Shown: positions 1 to 7,230, counted from the stretch's first letter. The stretch: 11,659 bases of DNA from Phycisphaeraceae bacterium (GCA_009827205.1 WUAK01000064.1:1-11659), one strand, 5' to 3'. The notes: a model not told the origin generated them from the letters alone. A program made the numbers and translations.

Positions 1-1864
1 ACGGGCATCCGGCGTTGAAGTTGTTGACCCATGCCGTGAAGTCTGTAGGCGTGCAGGCGTTGTCGCCGTTCTGGTCGCACTCTGGGAGGTTGTTGTTGAA
101 TGCGTTGACCCACGCCGTGAAGTCTGTGGGGGTCACGGCTCCGTCGCCGTTGACGTCTGCGAGGCAGTCGTTTGTGTCGCAGACGACCGTGGCCGAGAAC
201 GGGTTGTTGGGGTCGGCCGGGTCGATGATCTCTGGCCCAGTGGTCGTGTTGACGTGGACGTTGAAGAAGATCTCGTCGTCGCATGAACCTGCGGGGAGCG
301 TGGCGAGGTAGTTATCGCCGCCCTGTGGGACGAGGTCCGCTCTGAAGATGGGGACGTTGAAGTTTGTCGCGTGGAGGATGAAGAGCTCATCGGTGTCGAG
401 CGTGAATGTGCCCGGGTCGATGTTGATGACGAAGTCAGTGGTGACGCCCTCGTCGAGCTCGGTCGGCAGCCCGTTGGGGTAGGTGATCACGACGGGTTCC
501 GGTGGGAGTTCAATGACGACTTCGACCGAGTACTCACCGACTGACCCGTAATCAGAGACTGGGCCGTTTGTTTTGGTCTGGAAGACGCCGTCTACAACGA
601 TGGTGTAGGTGCCGGCCGAGAGTGTGAATGTTGCTTCGGCGTCGGCCGAGTTGTTTGTGCTTTCGGTGCCGATGAAGGAGAACGGCGCATCGCGGTAGAG
701 GTCGAACTTCGCGTCGACGTTCGGCCCTCTCTCAAAGTTGTTGATTGTGATGGTGACGTCGCCGTCGGGGACGGTAAACGTGAAGGCGTCGGTGTCGCCT
801 GCTGTTTCCAGAATGCCCGGAGTTGGCGAGCTTAGAGAGATTGGCGTGCCGTTGAAAAGCACGTCTGGGTGATCATCGGCGATGAGGTTGAACCCGTTTG
901 CGTTGTTTTGGAAGATAACGAGGTCGTTCTGGCCCGCGCTCGCGCCGGGGTAGTCGCCTCTGCTCCACTGCACCAATTCGCGTCCGAAGGGCGCGCCCAT
1001 GATGGGGCCCCAGCTTGGTGCGCCGCCCGAGGAGCCTGGGTGGTACTCGGATCCGTTGAGCCCGTCGTGGAAGAGGCCCAGTGTGTGGCCGACCTCGTGG
1101 CTTGCCGTCATTGGGCCGGCGCCGAGGCCCTTGTTGAAAGCGAAGCAGGGGTTGTCAATGGAGTCGTCGAAGCTGCCGAGGAAGGCAACGCCTCCGATGC
1201 CGTTGCCAAAGCCGCCGGTGGCCTGTGTCATAACGCACCGGATGCCGTACTGTTGATCGCTGCCGCCCGACTTGCGGAGGGCGTTGACGCCGGGGTCTTT
1301 GGTTGTGACATTGACATCGAACTGCTTGAAGTCTTCGACGACCTCGCGCCAGTGGTCGATGATCTCTTGCTTCTCGGAGTCGCTGAAGGAGCCGCTGCTG
1401 CCGCTGGTGTTGTAAGCCGGGAAGTTGATGTTGTGGTTCCAGCTGTTGCCGCTGGAGAGATAGCCATCAAAATCGAGGTAGATTGTCTTGTTGGCGCCCG
1501 GGTTGGACTCGAGGTTGAGGAAGTCGTCAAGCGGGATGTCGCCGCCCATGCGTCCGAGGAATGGGTCGTTGTTCTCTTCGTCCTGTGAGTCGAGGGTTGC
1601 TGGTGCTTTGGGGCAGATGTTGAAGATGCGGCCCTCAGGTGTGACATAGGTTGAGTAGCCGTTTCGGAAGTAGCGGGCGAGTTCGACGGGTGTGAGATCG
1701 AACTCTGCTGCGATCTCTGCAAGGCGAGGCTCGATCTGCCGGAGCGCGGCCATGCCGTTGACGGCTCCCGTCGGGAGTGTGCTCTCAAGCGGCTGGATGG
1801 ACTGGGCTCCGGTGGTAGCCGCGAGGCCGGCGGCGAGCACAATGGTGCTGAGTGAACGTGACAC
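1..1864 (-). CDS. Secreted metzincin-type zinc protease with PPC-like and dockerin domains (3' end cut by window edge)
   Basis: This is probably an extracellular zinc endopeptidase. The leftward frame is open from a GTG at 1864 to the window edge, giving at least 621 residues, and the stop lies outside. A purine-rich Shine-Dalgarno (GAGGGG, 1874-1879) sits 9 bases before the GTG. Residues 1-21 form a signal peptide ending in GAQ. Residues 22 to about 120 look like a propeptide. The catalytic core starts near a YLDFDG motif at 129-134. It has the metzincin signature HEVGHTLGLFHD at 256-267 (zinc ligands H256, H260, H266; catalytic E257), and M289 in PIMG is a fitting Met-turn. The stretch near 300 (QWSRGDY) recalls planctomycete metalloproteases. 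A PPC-like beta domain covers about 350-445, a further beta-rich region follows, and a dockerin lies at 567-620. Here Pro follows the usual terminal Gly-Cys, so the protein goes on a little. The exact peptidase family is not assigned; the metzincin call is strong. Confidence 0.85.
   Translation of the reverse strand, partial: MSRSLSTIVLAAGLAATTGAQSIQPLESTLPTGAVNGMAALRQIEPRLAEIAAEFDLTPVELARYFRNGYSTYVTPEGRIFNICPKAPATLDSQDEENNDPFLGRMGGDIPLDDFLNLESNPGANKTIYLDFDGYLSSGNSWNHNINFPAYNTSGSSGSFSDSEKQEIIDHWREVVEDFKQFDVNVTTKDPGVNALRKSGGSDQQYGIRCVMTQATGGFGNGIGGVAFLGSFDDSIDNPCFAFNKGLGAGPMTASHEVGHTLGLFHDGLNGSEYHPGSSGGAPSWGPIMGAPFGRELVQWSRGDYPGASAGQNDLVIFQNNANGFNLIADDHPDVLFNGTPISLSSPTPGILETAGDTDAFTFTVPDGDVTITINNFERGPNVDAKFDLYRDAPFSFIGTESTNNSADAEATFTLSAGTYTIVVDGVFQTKTNGPVSDYGSVGEYSVEVVIELPPEPVVITYPNGLPTELDEGVTTDFVINIDPGTFTLDTDELFILHATNFNVPIFRADLVPQGGDNYLATLPAGSCDDEIFFNVHVNTTTGPEIIDPADPNNPFSATVVCDTNDCLADVNGDGAVTPTDFTAWVNAFNNNLPECDQNGDNACTPTDFTAWVNNFNAGCP
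5..166 (-). repeat. Dockerin-like module of the metzincin protease
   Basis: This is a 54-residue module from first to last cysteine with spacing C-x28-C-x7-C-x15-C. Each half has an EF-hand-like loop (DVNGDGAVTPTD and DQNGDNACTPTD) followed by FTAWVN. This copy uses AWVN in both halves, whereas the other copies have AWI. At DNA level the two halves share 23 of 24 bases (23-46 and 104-127). Dockerins normally bind calcium and a cohesin partner. Calcium binding is plausible from the loops; the partner is unknown. Confidence 0.85.
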
Positions 1865-2188
1865 GGTTGAATTCCCCTCTGTCGTGTGTGTGACTCTTCG
1901 TCAGGGGGCGACACCGCGCAGGCGACGAGCCCCCCTCACATTTGTACAGCCCCGCCCGGTTTCGGCAAGCACTCACAACGGTCCACTGGCCTTGTCGTGC
2001 GAAAGCCAGTCCGAGAACTGGTCGAGCGCGGGTGTGGATTCGGTGTGAACACAACCAAGGGAGAGCGGGATGCTGCCATGACACATTACGTTCGATGGAG
2101 CGACGCGGATCCGATCCAAGTCACCTTTCTACATGGACTTGGGATAACCAGGTCTAGATAGGAATGGCAATTAGCATTTTGTTTGGAT
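1865..2188. other. 324-base intergenic region upstream of the protease gene
   Basis: No convincing gene is seen here. Several overlapping open frames exist on both strands, but they lack a family signature, a convincing ribosome site or an export signal. The stretch holds the Shine-Dalgarno of the protease gene (1874-1879), a GC-only stem-loop (1904-1934), a short TGTG-AA-CACA palindrome (2044-2053) and a weak hairpin (2134-2156). It is the longest gap in the leftward block, so a separate promoter for the protease gene is likely to lie here, but no clear -35/-10 pair could be picked. Confidence 0.5.
1904..1934 (-). promoter_or_regulatory. Candidate stem-loop in the leader of the protease gene
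   Basis: GGGGGC (1904-1909) pairs perfectly with GCCCCC (1929-1934). The 19-base interior can form a smaller CGCC/GGTG stem when read on the minus strand. The structure lies about 40 bases before the GTG start. There is no T-run, so it is not a classical terminator. Role unknown; in a GC-rich genome it may be chance. Confidence 0.3.
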
Positions 2189-3007
2189 TCAGCCGCACCC
2201 GGCGTTGAAGTTATTGATCCATGCGGTGAAGTCGGTCGGCGTGCACGCAGCGTCAGCGTTCTGGTCGCACCCGGGGAGGTTGTTGTTGAAGGCGTTGATC
2301 CATGCGGTGAAGTCGGTGGGGGTCAGCATCCCGTCGCCGTTGACGTCGGCGACACACTCGCCAGCGGGGACCGGCCCTGTTGCGACGACCGATGCGGTTC
2401 CCGAGAACAAGACGGTCACGCCTGTAGCCGGATCGGTGTCTGTGCCCTCGAGTGGGACGCTGATGTTCAGTGTGATTGTGTCCGAGGCGACGTTGATGCT
2501 TCCCGAGACTGAGATCGGGTCTTGCGCAACTGTTGAGAGATCAACCGTGCTGCTGCCGACGAGGGCGCCGATCGTCCCGGTGCCCGCGACATCGACGATG
2601 CCGGTGACTTCGTTTGGCACGTTGTCAACGGTGAACATCCCCTGTGCATCGACCGGTCCGCTCGCTGGCATCGCGCCCGCGGGGAGGCCCAGTGAGAGAC
2701 CGGTCGCACTCGCGGTGACTGAGCCCAGAAAGCTGTAGTTGAAAACAAAGTTGAGAGAGCCCGACGTGAAGTTGTAGTCGATGAGTGTGACGGTGGTGGG
2801 GTTGTCGTAGTCGTCGAGTTCGAGCGTGACTGTGCCGTCAATGGCTGCGGTGTCGTCGTCGGTCTGTGAACCCAGCGGTGTGTCGAGCGTGATCTCGAGG
2901 AAGATCGAAGATTGCGTCTCGTCGACGTCGAGGTCTGCTGGCTGGGCGAGCGCTGGGCAGGCGGTGATGAGAGATGCTAGAAGCGCGGCTCCGGTGGTCT
3001 TGCTCAT
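2189..3007 (-). CDS. Small secreted dockerin protein of unknown function
   Basis: A 272-residue exported protein whose function I do not recognise. The ATG at 3007 is preceded by a strong Shine-Dalgarno (GAGGAGA, 3014-3020) with GGAG 7 bases away. Residues 1-22 make a signal peptide ending ALAQ. Residues about 25-215 are rich in Thr, Val, Asp and Gly and almost free of Lys, Arg and Cys, with alternating hydrophobic residues (for example TVTLELDDY and TITLNISVPLEG). This suggests an acidic all-beta fold such as an adhesin or Ig-like domain. The dockerin occupies 218-271 and is followed by one extra Gly, so the protein ends GCG rather than GC. It lies 91 bases after the oxidoreductase gene in the same direction and may be co-transcribed with it. 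It has no catalytic motif and could be a binding or structural part of an extracellular assembly (inference). Confidence 0.85.
   Translation of the reverse strand: MSKTTGAALLASLITACPALAQPADLDVDETQSSIFLEITLDTPLGSQTDDDTAAIDGTVTLELDDYDNPTTVTLIDYNFTSGSLNFVFNYSFLGSVTASATGLSLGLPAGAMPASGPVDAQGMFTVDNVPNEVTGIVDVAGTGTIGALVGSSTVDLSTVAQDPISVSGSINVASDTITLNISVPLEGTDTDPATGVTVLFSGTASVVATGPVPAGECVADVNGDGMLTPTDFTAWINAFNNNLPGCDQNADAACTPTDFTAWINNFNAGCG
2195..2356 (-). repeat. Dockerin-like module of the small secreted protein
   Basis: The same 54-residue C-x28-C-x7-C-x15-C module. The first loop is canonical (DVNGDGMLTPTD). The second is DQNADAACTPTD, where the usual Gly at loop position 6 is Ala. The two halves share an identical 23-base stretch (2214-2236 and 2295-2317), 81 bases apart. 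Confidence 0.85.
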
Positions 3008-3098
3008 TGATGGTCTCCTCGTTCTTGATCGAGACTATCAGGCGGTGCGAACGGGAACCAGAGCGGTGTTGCGAAGTTTGTGTGCCCAGAAGTGGGAG

Positions 3099-4223
3099 TT
3101 ATTGGTCCTTATGCGTTCTGGCCTGGTCCCGGGCTTCGTCCAGGATCTCGGCGACAGCGATGTTGAGTTCGAGCGAAGAGAGCGGATCGATCGAGCATTC
3201 GCCTCTGATCACCTGTCGCAGGTAGGTCCACTCGTTCTGATACGGGTCTGCGATCGGCCCCGGCTCGCGCTGCTCGGCTTGCTGATCCGGGGCACGTACC
3301 GAGATGTCGTTCCACTTGCCCGCGTGGATCGAGCCAGACTCGGTGTGGATGTCTGCTTCCTTGTTGTCGTGGGTCCATGCCCACGATGCCTGGACAACCG
3401 CGGTAGCTCCATCGAATCCGAGCACGATCGTGGCGTCGTCATCCACGTTCGGATAGATGTTGGGCTTGAGGGAGTTTGTAGTAGCGGTGATCGTGCTCGG
3501 CCTTTCGCCCTCCATGAGCCAGATCGATAAGGCAATGCCGTAACACCCAAAGTCAACGAGGGCACCGCCTCCGTTCTCTTTCGGGTCGGTAAGCCAATCT
3601 AGAAACTCCTCGCCGCATCCGATCTCGCGCGGTCCGGGGTGGCCGTGCCTGAAGACCATTCGGCGGATGGGCCCCATCTCACCGCTCTCGACGAGTCGTT
3701 TGGCTTCACGGAGTGAGGCGTACCAGCTTGTTTCGTAGTTGGTCAGGACGAGGGTGCCGTGCTCGTGCGACGCGGCTTTCATCCGCAGGGCGTCACGCGA
3801 GTTGAACGCGAGCGGTTTTTCCACGAGCACGTGCACGCCGTGCGAGGCGCAGATCTCGACAGTGTACGCGTGTGCCGCGATAGACGTCATGATGCTCGCG
3901 GCTTCGGGCTCGGTTTCTTCAAGCATGCGCGCGAGGTTGTCGTGGCGCAGCGACGGATCGAGTTCGTATTTCTTCGCGAGGCGATCGAAGAGCGCTTGGT
4001 TTGGTTCGTAGACACCGACAAGAACGACGTCATCTCTGTTGGAGGCGTTCCAGAGCAACCCCTCGGCGTGCCCGTGCACGAGACCGACGGCGACGATGCG
4101 CAGAGGACCAGTTCGCTCTGAATACCGGATGTCGCCTGGTGTCTGCTGTTCTGTGTTCAGGGTGCTGTGTTTCGGAGCGCAGCCCAGCACGAACAGGGAG
4201 ATTGCAATCAGGATGAATCGCAT
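3099..4223 (-). CDS. Gfo/Idh/MocA-family oxidoreductase predicted as an exported lipoprotein
   Basis: A 374-residue NAD(P)-dependent oxidoreductase of the Gfo/Idh/MocA type, a family acting mostly on sugars, sugar acids and inositols. The N-terminal Rossmann fold opens with RIVAVGLVHGHAEG (42-55), a variant of the glycine-rich dinucleotide loop. The family EKP motif is at 135-137, K136 being the usual catalytic or cofactor-contacting Lys. GGGALVDFGCYG (218-229) is the characteristic C-terminal-domain motif, with Cys-Tyr where many dehydrogenases have His. Length is normal once the leader is removed. Residues 1-15 form a short hydrophobic leader ending VLGC, a plausible lipobox with lipidation at C15, so the enzyme may sit in the periplasm. 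There is no twin-arginine motif. The ATG has CGGAG 10 bases upstream, partly inside a stem-loop. It lies 40 bases after the propeller gene. Substrate not deducible; family sure, location likely. Confidence 0.9.
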   Translation of the reverse strand: MRFILIAISLFVLGCAPKHSTLNTEQQTPGDIRYSERTGPLRIVAVGLVHGHAEGLLWNASNRDDVVLVGVYEPNQALFDRLAKKYELDPSLRHDNLARMLEETEPEAASIMTSIAAHAYTVEICASHGVHVLVEKPLAFNSRDALRMKAASHEHGTLVLTNYETSWYASLREAKRLVESGEMGPIRRMVFRHGHPGPREIGCGEEFLDWLTDPKENGGGALVDFGCYGIALSIWLMEGERPSTITATTNSLKPNIYPNVDDDATIVLGFDGATAVVQASWAWTHDNKEADIHTESGSIHAGKWNDISVRAPDQQAEQREPGPIADPYQNEWTYLRQVIRGECSIDPLSSLELNIAVAEILDEARDQARTHKDQ

Positions 4224-4235
4224 GAACGACTATCT

Positions 4236-4258
4236 CCGTGCTCAGCAGTGAGGCACGG
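4236..4258 (-). promoter_or_regulatory. Intercistronic stem-loop overlapping the oxidoreductase ribosome site
   Basis: CCGTGC-TCA (4236-4244) pairs with TGA-(G)-GCACGG (4249-4258), giving nine base pairs with one bulged G (4252) and the tetraloop GCAG. It fills most of the 40-base gap between the propeller and oxidoreductase genes. Read leftward, its 3' arm contains CGG of the CGGAG Shine-Dalgarno, so pairing could limit translation of the oxidoreductase or stabilise an mRNA end. No T-run follows on either strand, so a standard rho-independent terminator is unlikely. Confidence 0.4.
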
Positions 4259-4263
4259 CCAAG

Positions 4264-5658
4264 CTAACAGCCTGCGTTGTAGTTTGCAATCCATGCTGTG
4301 AAGTCGGTGGGGGAGCACGACCCGTCGCTGTTCTGGTCACACCCTTGCAGGTTGTTGTTGAATGCGTTGATCCACGCCGTGAAGTCTGTTGGTGTCAGCA
4401 TGCCGTCACCATTGACATCGGGCAGGCAGAGACCTGTGCGGTAGGCGCGCATATCGCTGCCCACGCCGGCGATAATCAGTGTGCCGTCGGGCCCGAGCGC
4501 GGGGCCGCCTATGTTGATGTTCGTGACTGGGTCAGACCACCTCAGCGACAGGTCGGCGTTGTACGAGTACAAGCGTCCGTTGGCGAATGCGCCGTTCGTG
4601 ACGAACACCTTGCCCGCTGCGTCTGTCGCGATGCGGGGCGACAGGCCTGAGCCATCAAAGTCCAGGGGCGCAGCCGCCTGATCGATCACGCCGCCGGTTG
4701 CGGGGTCGAGCCTTGTGATGAGGCGCCCGGGCGCGACGTGGTACACCGAATCATCCGGCCCAACCGCGAGTTCGGAGGAGGTTGTCCATTGCGTCGGGAC
4801 GGACCATCGCTCGACGATGTCGGTACCTGTATCGTCGAACGCATAGAAGAAATCTGTAGAGGCGTTGTTCTGACTCCTTGGGACGTAGATTGTGCCGTCG
4901 GGCGCGACCATCGGCGTGTTCTGAAGTGTGAACCCGGTCATCACGCTCGAGTCGTACTCAAACGCGCCGGTGGTCAGGTTGTAGCGGCACACGGCGTGCC
5001 CACCCGGCACGGCATCAACGGTGTACACCGCGCCGTTGCCGATCGCGGGCCCGCAACTGCCAGTTACCGAGCACGTGCGAGGCGTGCGCCAGACAGTGGC
5101 GCCGGTGTCCGCGTCGAAGCGGGTGATATTTCGGAAGTCGGCTACGACCGGATCACCGCTGGGTGCAAAGACAACGCCGTCATAGAAGCCCGCGGTTGTG
5201 GTGTCGGTAGAGGTCCAGAGGAACGACCCGTCGGTCGCGTCGTAGCACCAGAGGGGCCCTACCGAGGTGGTGCCGTTGCCGGATCTGGCGGCGTAGAGCT
5301 TGCCGTCTTTGACGCCGGCAATCCATGTCGTCCAATCGCCGTCAACAAATGGGATCTCGATCCGGAAGAGTTCTGCGCCGGTATCAAGATCGAAGCAGAT
5401 GATCGGCGATTCGTTCGAGCTAGGCTCGGGAGGAAACCCGGTCTGGCGGACGGCGTACACGCGCCGTCCTTCGATGACGGGCTGCCACGCGATCACTGAA
5501 CTCGGCGCCGTGTCCCAGATGGTTTCTGCTGCATCGGGTCCGATCTCGGCAGATCGTCCGTTGCGTCCCTCGTTTCCGCCAGCGTTCGACCACTGTGCCA
5601 AAGTGGGTGAGGCGGCGCATACCAGAAACAACGAGACGAACGTGCGAAGACGTTTCAT
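4264..5658 (-). CDS. Secreted PQQ-like beta-propeller protein with C-terminal dockerin
   Basis: A 464-residue exported protein. The frame reaches back to an ATG at 5706, but the ATG at 5658 is preferred: GGAGGG (5666-5671) lies 7 bases before it and it directly gives a clean signal peptide (residues 1-22, ending TLAQ). The mature part begins WSNAGGNEGRNG and carries repeated propeller blades marked by D-x-x-TG motifs (FDLDTG near 89-94, then YDATDG, FDADTG, YNLTTG and LDPATG). This is the pattern of PQQ-binding-like WD40-type propellers, as in BamB or quinoprotein dehydrogenases. The classical PQQ-enzyme active-site residues are not evident, so it is probably a binding or scaffold propeller and not a dehydrogenase (inference). 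The dockerin fills 411-464 and ends exactly at Gly-Cys. It follows the sulfatase by 66 bases and precedes the oxidoreductase by 40. Confidence 0.85.
   Translation of the reverse strand: MKRLRTFVSLFLVCAASPTLAQWSNAGGNEGRNGRSAEIGPDAAETIWDTAPSSVIAWQPVIEGRRVYAVRQTGFPPEPSSNESPIICFDLDTGAELFRIEIPFVDGDWTTWIAGVKDGKLYAARSGNGTTSVGPLWCYDATDGSFLWTSTDTTTAGFYDGVVFAPSGDPVVADFRNITRFDADTGATVWRTPRTCSVTGSCGPAIGNGAVYTVDAVPGGHAVCRYNLTTGAFEYDSSVMTGFTLQNTPMVAPDGTIYVPRSQNNASTDFFYAFDDTGTDIVERWSVPTQWTTSSELAVGPDDSVYHVAPGRLITRLDPATGGVIDQAAAPLDFDGSGLSPRIATDAAGKVFVTNGAFANGRLYSYNADLSLRWSDPVTNINIGGPALGPDGTLIIAGVGSDMRAYRTGLCLPDVNGDGMLTPTDFTAWINAFNNNLQGCDQNSDGSCSPTDFTAWIANYNAGC
4267..4428 (-). repeat. Dockerin-like module of the propeller protein
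   Basis: The 54-residue module with the same four-cysteine spacing. Loops are DVNGDGMLTPTD and DQNSDGSCSPTD, both canonical for calcium. The halves differ (AWIN and AWIA), and their DNA is less alike than in the two modules to the left. The protein ends at Gly-Cys. Confidence 0.85.
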
Positions 5659-5665
5659 AGCAGAA

Positions 5666-5671
5666 CCCTCC
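5666..5671 (-). promoter_or_regulatory. Ribosome binding site of the propeller gene
   Basis: GGAGGG on the minus strand, 7 bases before the ATG at 5658. It decides between this start and the in-frame ATG at 5706, which would put 16 extra residues before the signal peptide. Confidence 0.7.
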
Positions 5672-5724
5672 ACGATCAGAGTACGGCCTTCCAAAAACAT
5701 CAACAAGAGAAATGTGGAACGAGA

Positions 5725-7230
5725 TCAGGGGCTGTCGAGCGCTTCGAGCGGGAACAGATCTGAGTCTGTGTGTTGGCTCTGCATGGTCAACAGGGCTTGT
5801 TCGACCAGCTCTGGGTGTTTGTCTGCGATGTTCTGCGTCTCGTTCGGATCGTTGAGCAGGTCGTACAACTCATGGTGATCTGGTTCTTTCTTGAGGCGGG
5901 GCCTGATCAGTTTCCAGCGCATCCGATCACCAAAGATGAGCGCCTGCGAACCCGGTCCTTCTGGGAACTCCCAGTACATGAATTCTCTCTCGAGTACATG
6001 GTCTGCGTGGGTGAGGTCTCTGATGAGGCTTGTGCCGTCAAGGTTCGGTGGTGTTTCGGCGGATACAATCTCTGCGATCGTTGGGAACCAGTCCGGGTGG
6101 TAACTCGCGTCGCCCGATGTAGTGCCCGGAGGGACTTTGCCCGGCCAGCGCACGATGGTTGGCATGCGGATTCCTCCTTCGTAGAGCTGTCCTTTGTGTC
6201 CTCGCAAGTCGCCCAGGAGTTGGAAGAATTCGCGGTCGACTCCGCTGACGTAGGTTGAGCCGTTGTCGCTCGTGAAGATGACAACGGTGTTGTCGTCGAG
6301 CCCTCGTTCGTCGAGCAGGTCCAGCATGCGGCCCACGCACTCGTCCATGTAGGTCACCATCGCGGCGTACGTCGCTCGCGGGGTGGCGTTGGGCAGGTAG
6401 CCCCTGTTCCCGAGGTAGTGCTTCTCGTCCCACTCGTCCGGGTACGAATCAACAACCTCCTTGGGCGCCTGAAGCGCAACGTGCGGGATGATCGTCGGGT
6501 AGTACAGGAAGAACGGCGTGTCGGGCTTTGTTTCGATGTGCGTGGTGAGCCACCTGACGAGCTCGTCGTTGATCTCGGTTGGCGCGTAACTCTCGCCCCG
6601 GTAGCGCTCGTCGTAGTCGTCTTCGGACTCAAGCGGTTCTTCGATGCGCTGATGTGAGGAGAAGTAGTCGTTTCCATCGAGGACATCGACGTCGTGGTTG
6701 CGCCAGAGGTGTGTTGGGTAGTAGTTGTGCGCGACGCGCTGGCAGAGGTAGCCGTAGAAGTGATCGAAGCCCTGGTTGGACGGGTGCCCGGTTGATCCGG
6801 GCCCGCCCAGGCCCCACTTGCCGAACGCAGCGGTCGCGTAGCCCTGCTCTTTGAGCAGCTCGGCGATCGTGTAGTCGTCGTCCGGGATGGGCCACTGGCC
6901 CTCGGGGGATTCCGGGTCCCAATTGCCGCCCGGCGTGGGCTTGTTGCCCCTGATCGTGGCGTGCCCCGAGTGCAGTCCTGTCATGAGGATGCTGCGAGTC
7001 GGCGCGCAGACAGCCGAGCCCGCGTAGTGGCGCGTGAGCTTGATGCCTTGGTCGGCGAGCCGGTCGAGGTTGGGTGTACGGATCTTCTCTTGCCCGAACG
7101 CCCCGAGTTCGTGGTAGCCGAGGTCATCGGCCATGATGAAGACGATGTTTGGCGGGCGGTCCTCGGTCTGTGCGGGTGCCGCAAACATATATAAGAGGAT
7201 CGGCAGCGAGAGGATCGTGCGTATGGGCAT
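5725..7230 (-). CDS. Secreted arylsulfatase-like sulfatase
   Basis: A 501-residue type I sulfatase, predicted to hydrolyse sulfate esters outside the cytoplasm. Residues 1-21 are a signal peptide. NIVFIMADDLG (28-38) supplies the metal-binding Asp pair D35-D36. The core C-x-P-x-R motif is CAPTR at 75-79, so C75 should be converted to formylglycine; a maturation enzyme is needed and is not in the window. GKWGLG (137-142) matches the GKWxxG motif. H250 in IIPH, D322-N323 in SDNGS and K346 in GHKGQ match the remaining metal and sulfate ligands, so the active site is complete. The ATG at 7230 is the first possible start because an in-frame TAG lies four codons upstream; its Shine-Dalgarno is weak. 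There is no dockerin, unlike most neighbours. It is the first gene of the leftward block and diverges from the dehydrogenase. Substrate unknown; a sulfated polysaccharide is the usual guess in Planctomycetota. Confidence 0.93.
   Translation of the reverse strand: MPIRTILSLPILLYMFAAPAQTEDRPPNIVFIMADDLGYHELGAFGQEKIRTPNLDRLADQGIKLTRHYAGSAVCAPTRSILMTGLHSGHATIRGNKPTPGGNWDPESPEGQWPIPDDDYTIAELLKEQGYATAAFGKWGLGGPGSTGHPSNQGFDHFYGYLCQRVAHNYYPTHLWRNHDVDVLDGNDYFSSHQRIEEPLESEDDYDERYRGESYAPTEINDELVRWLTTHIETKPDTPFFLYYPTIIPHVALQAPKEVVDSYPDEWDEKHYLGNRGYLPNATPRATYAAMVTYMDECVGRMLDLLDERGLDDNTVVIFTSDNGSTYVSGVDREFFQLLGDLRGHKGQLYEGGIRMPTIVRWPGKVPPGTTSGDASYHPDWFPTIAEIVSAETPPNLDGTSLIRDLTHADHVLEREFMYWEFPEGPGSQALIFGDRMRWKLIRPRLKKEPDHHELYDLLNDPNETQNIADKHPELVEQALLTMQSQHTDSDLFPLEALDSP

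Noticed and set aside
79..84. Search for a cohesin or scaffoldin partner of the dockerins
   Set aside because: None of the proteins in the window shows a cohesin-like repeat; the beta-rich protein at 2189-3007 has a dockerin itself and no repeated modules, so it is not called a scaffold.
5..166. Repeated short DNA units considered as a CRISPR or tandem-repeat array
   Set aside because: Only two units 81 bases apart, in frame, encoding the two dockerin segments; the repetition is explained by protein sequence.
869..1588. Long plus-strand open frame inside the protease gene
   Set aside because: It lies fully opposite the metzincin frame, whose HExxH motif and signal peptide are clear; the plus-strand product is a Val/Ala/Glu-rich shadow typical of GC-rich antisense frames.
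1603..1625. ICPKAP around Cys84 of the protease considered as a matrix-metalloprotease-like cysteine switch
   Set aside because: The known PRCGxPD-type motif is not matched; a lone Cys in the presumed propeptide is not enough.
2044..2053. TGTG-AA-CACA palindrome as a CRP/FNR-type operator
   Set aside because: Half-site spacing is 2 bases, not the 6 of CRP sites, and the arms are only four bases.
2134..2156. Hairpin TGGACTTGG / CCAGGTCTA downstream of the small secreted protein gene, considered as a terminator
   Set aside because: It needs G-T pairs on the plus strand that become mismatches on the minus strand, where the gene ends, and no T-run follows.
4738..5499. Plus-strand open frame opposite the propeller gene
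   Set aside because: The opposite strand carries a coherent propeller, signal peptide and dockerin; the plus-strand product has no recognisable feature.
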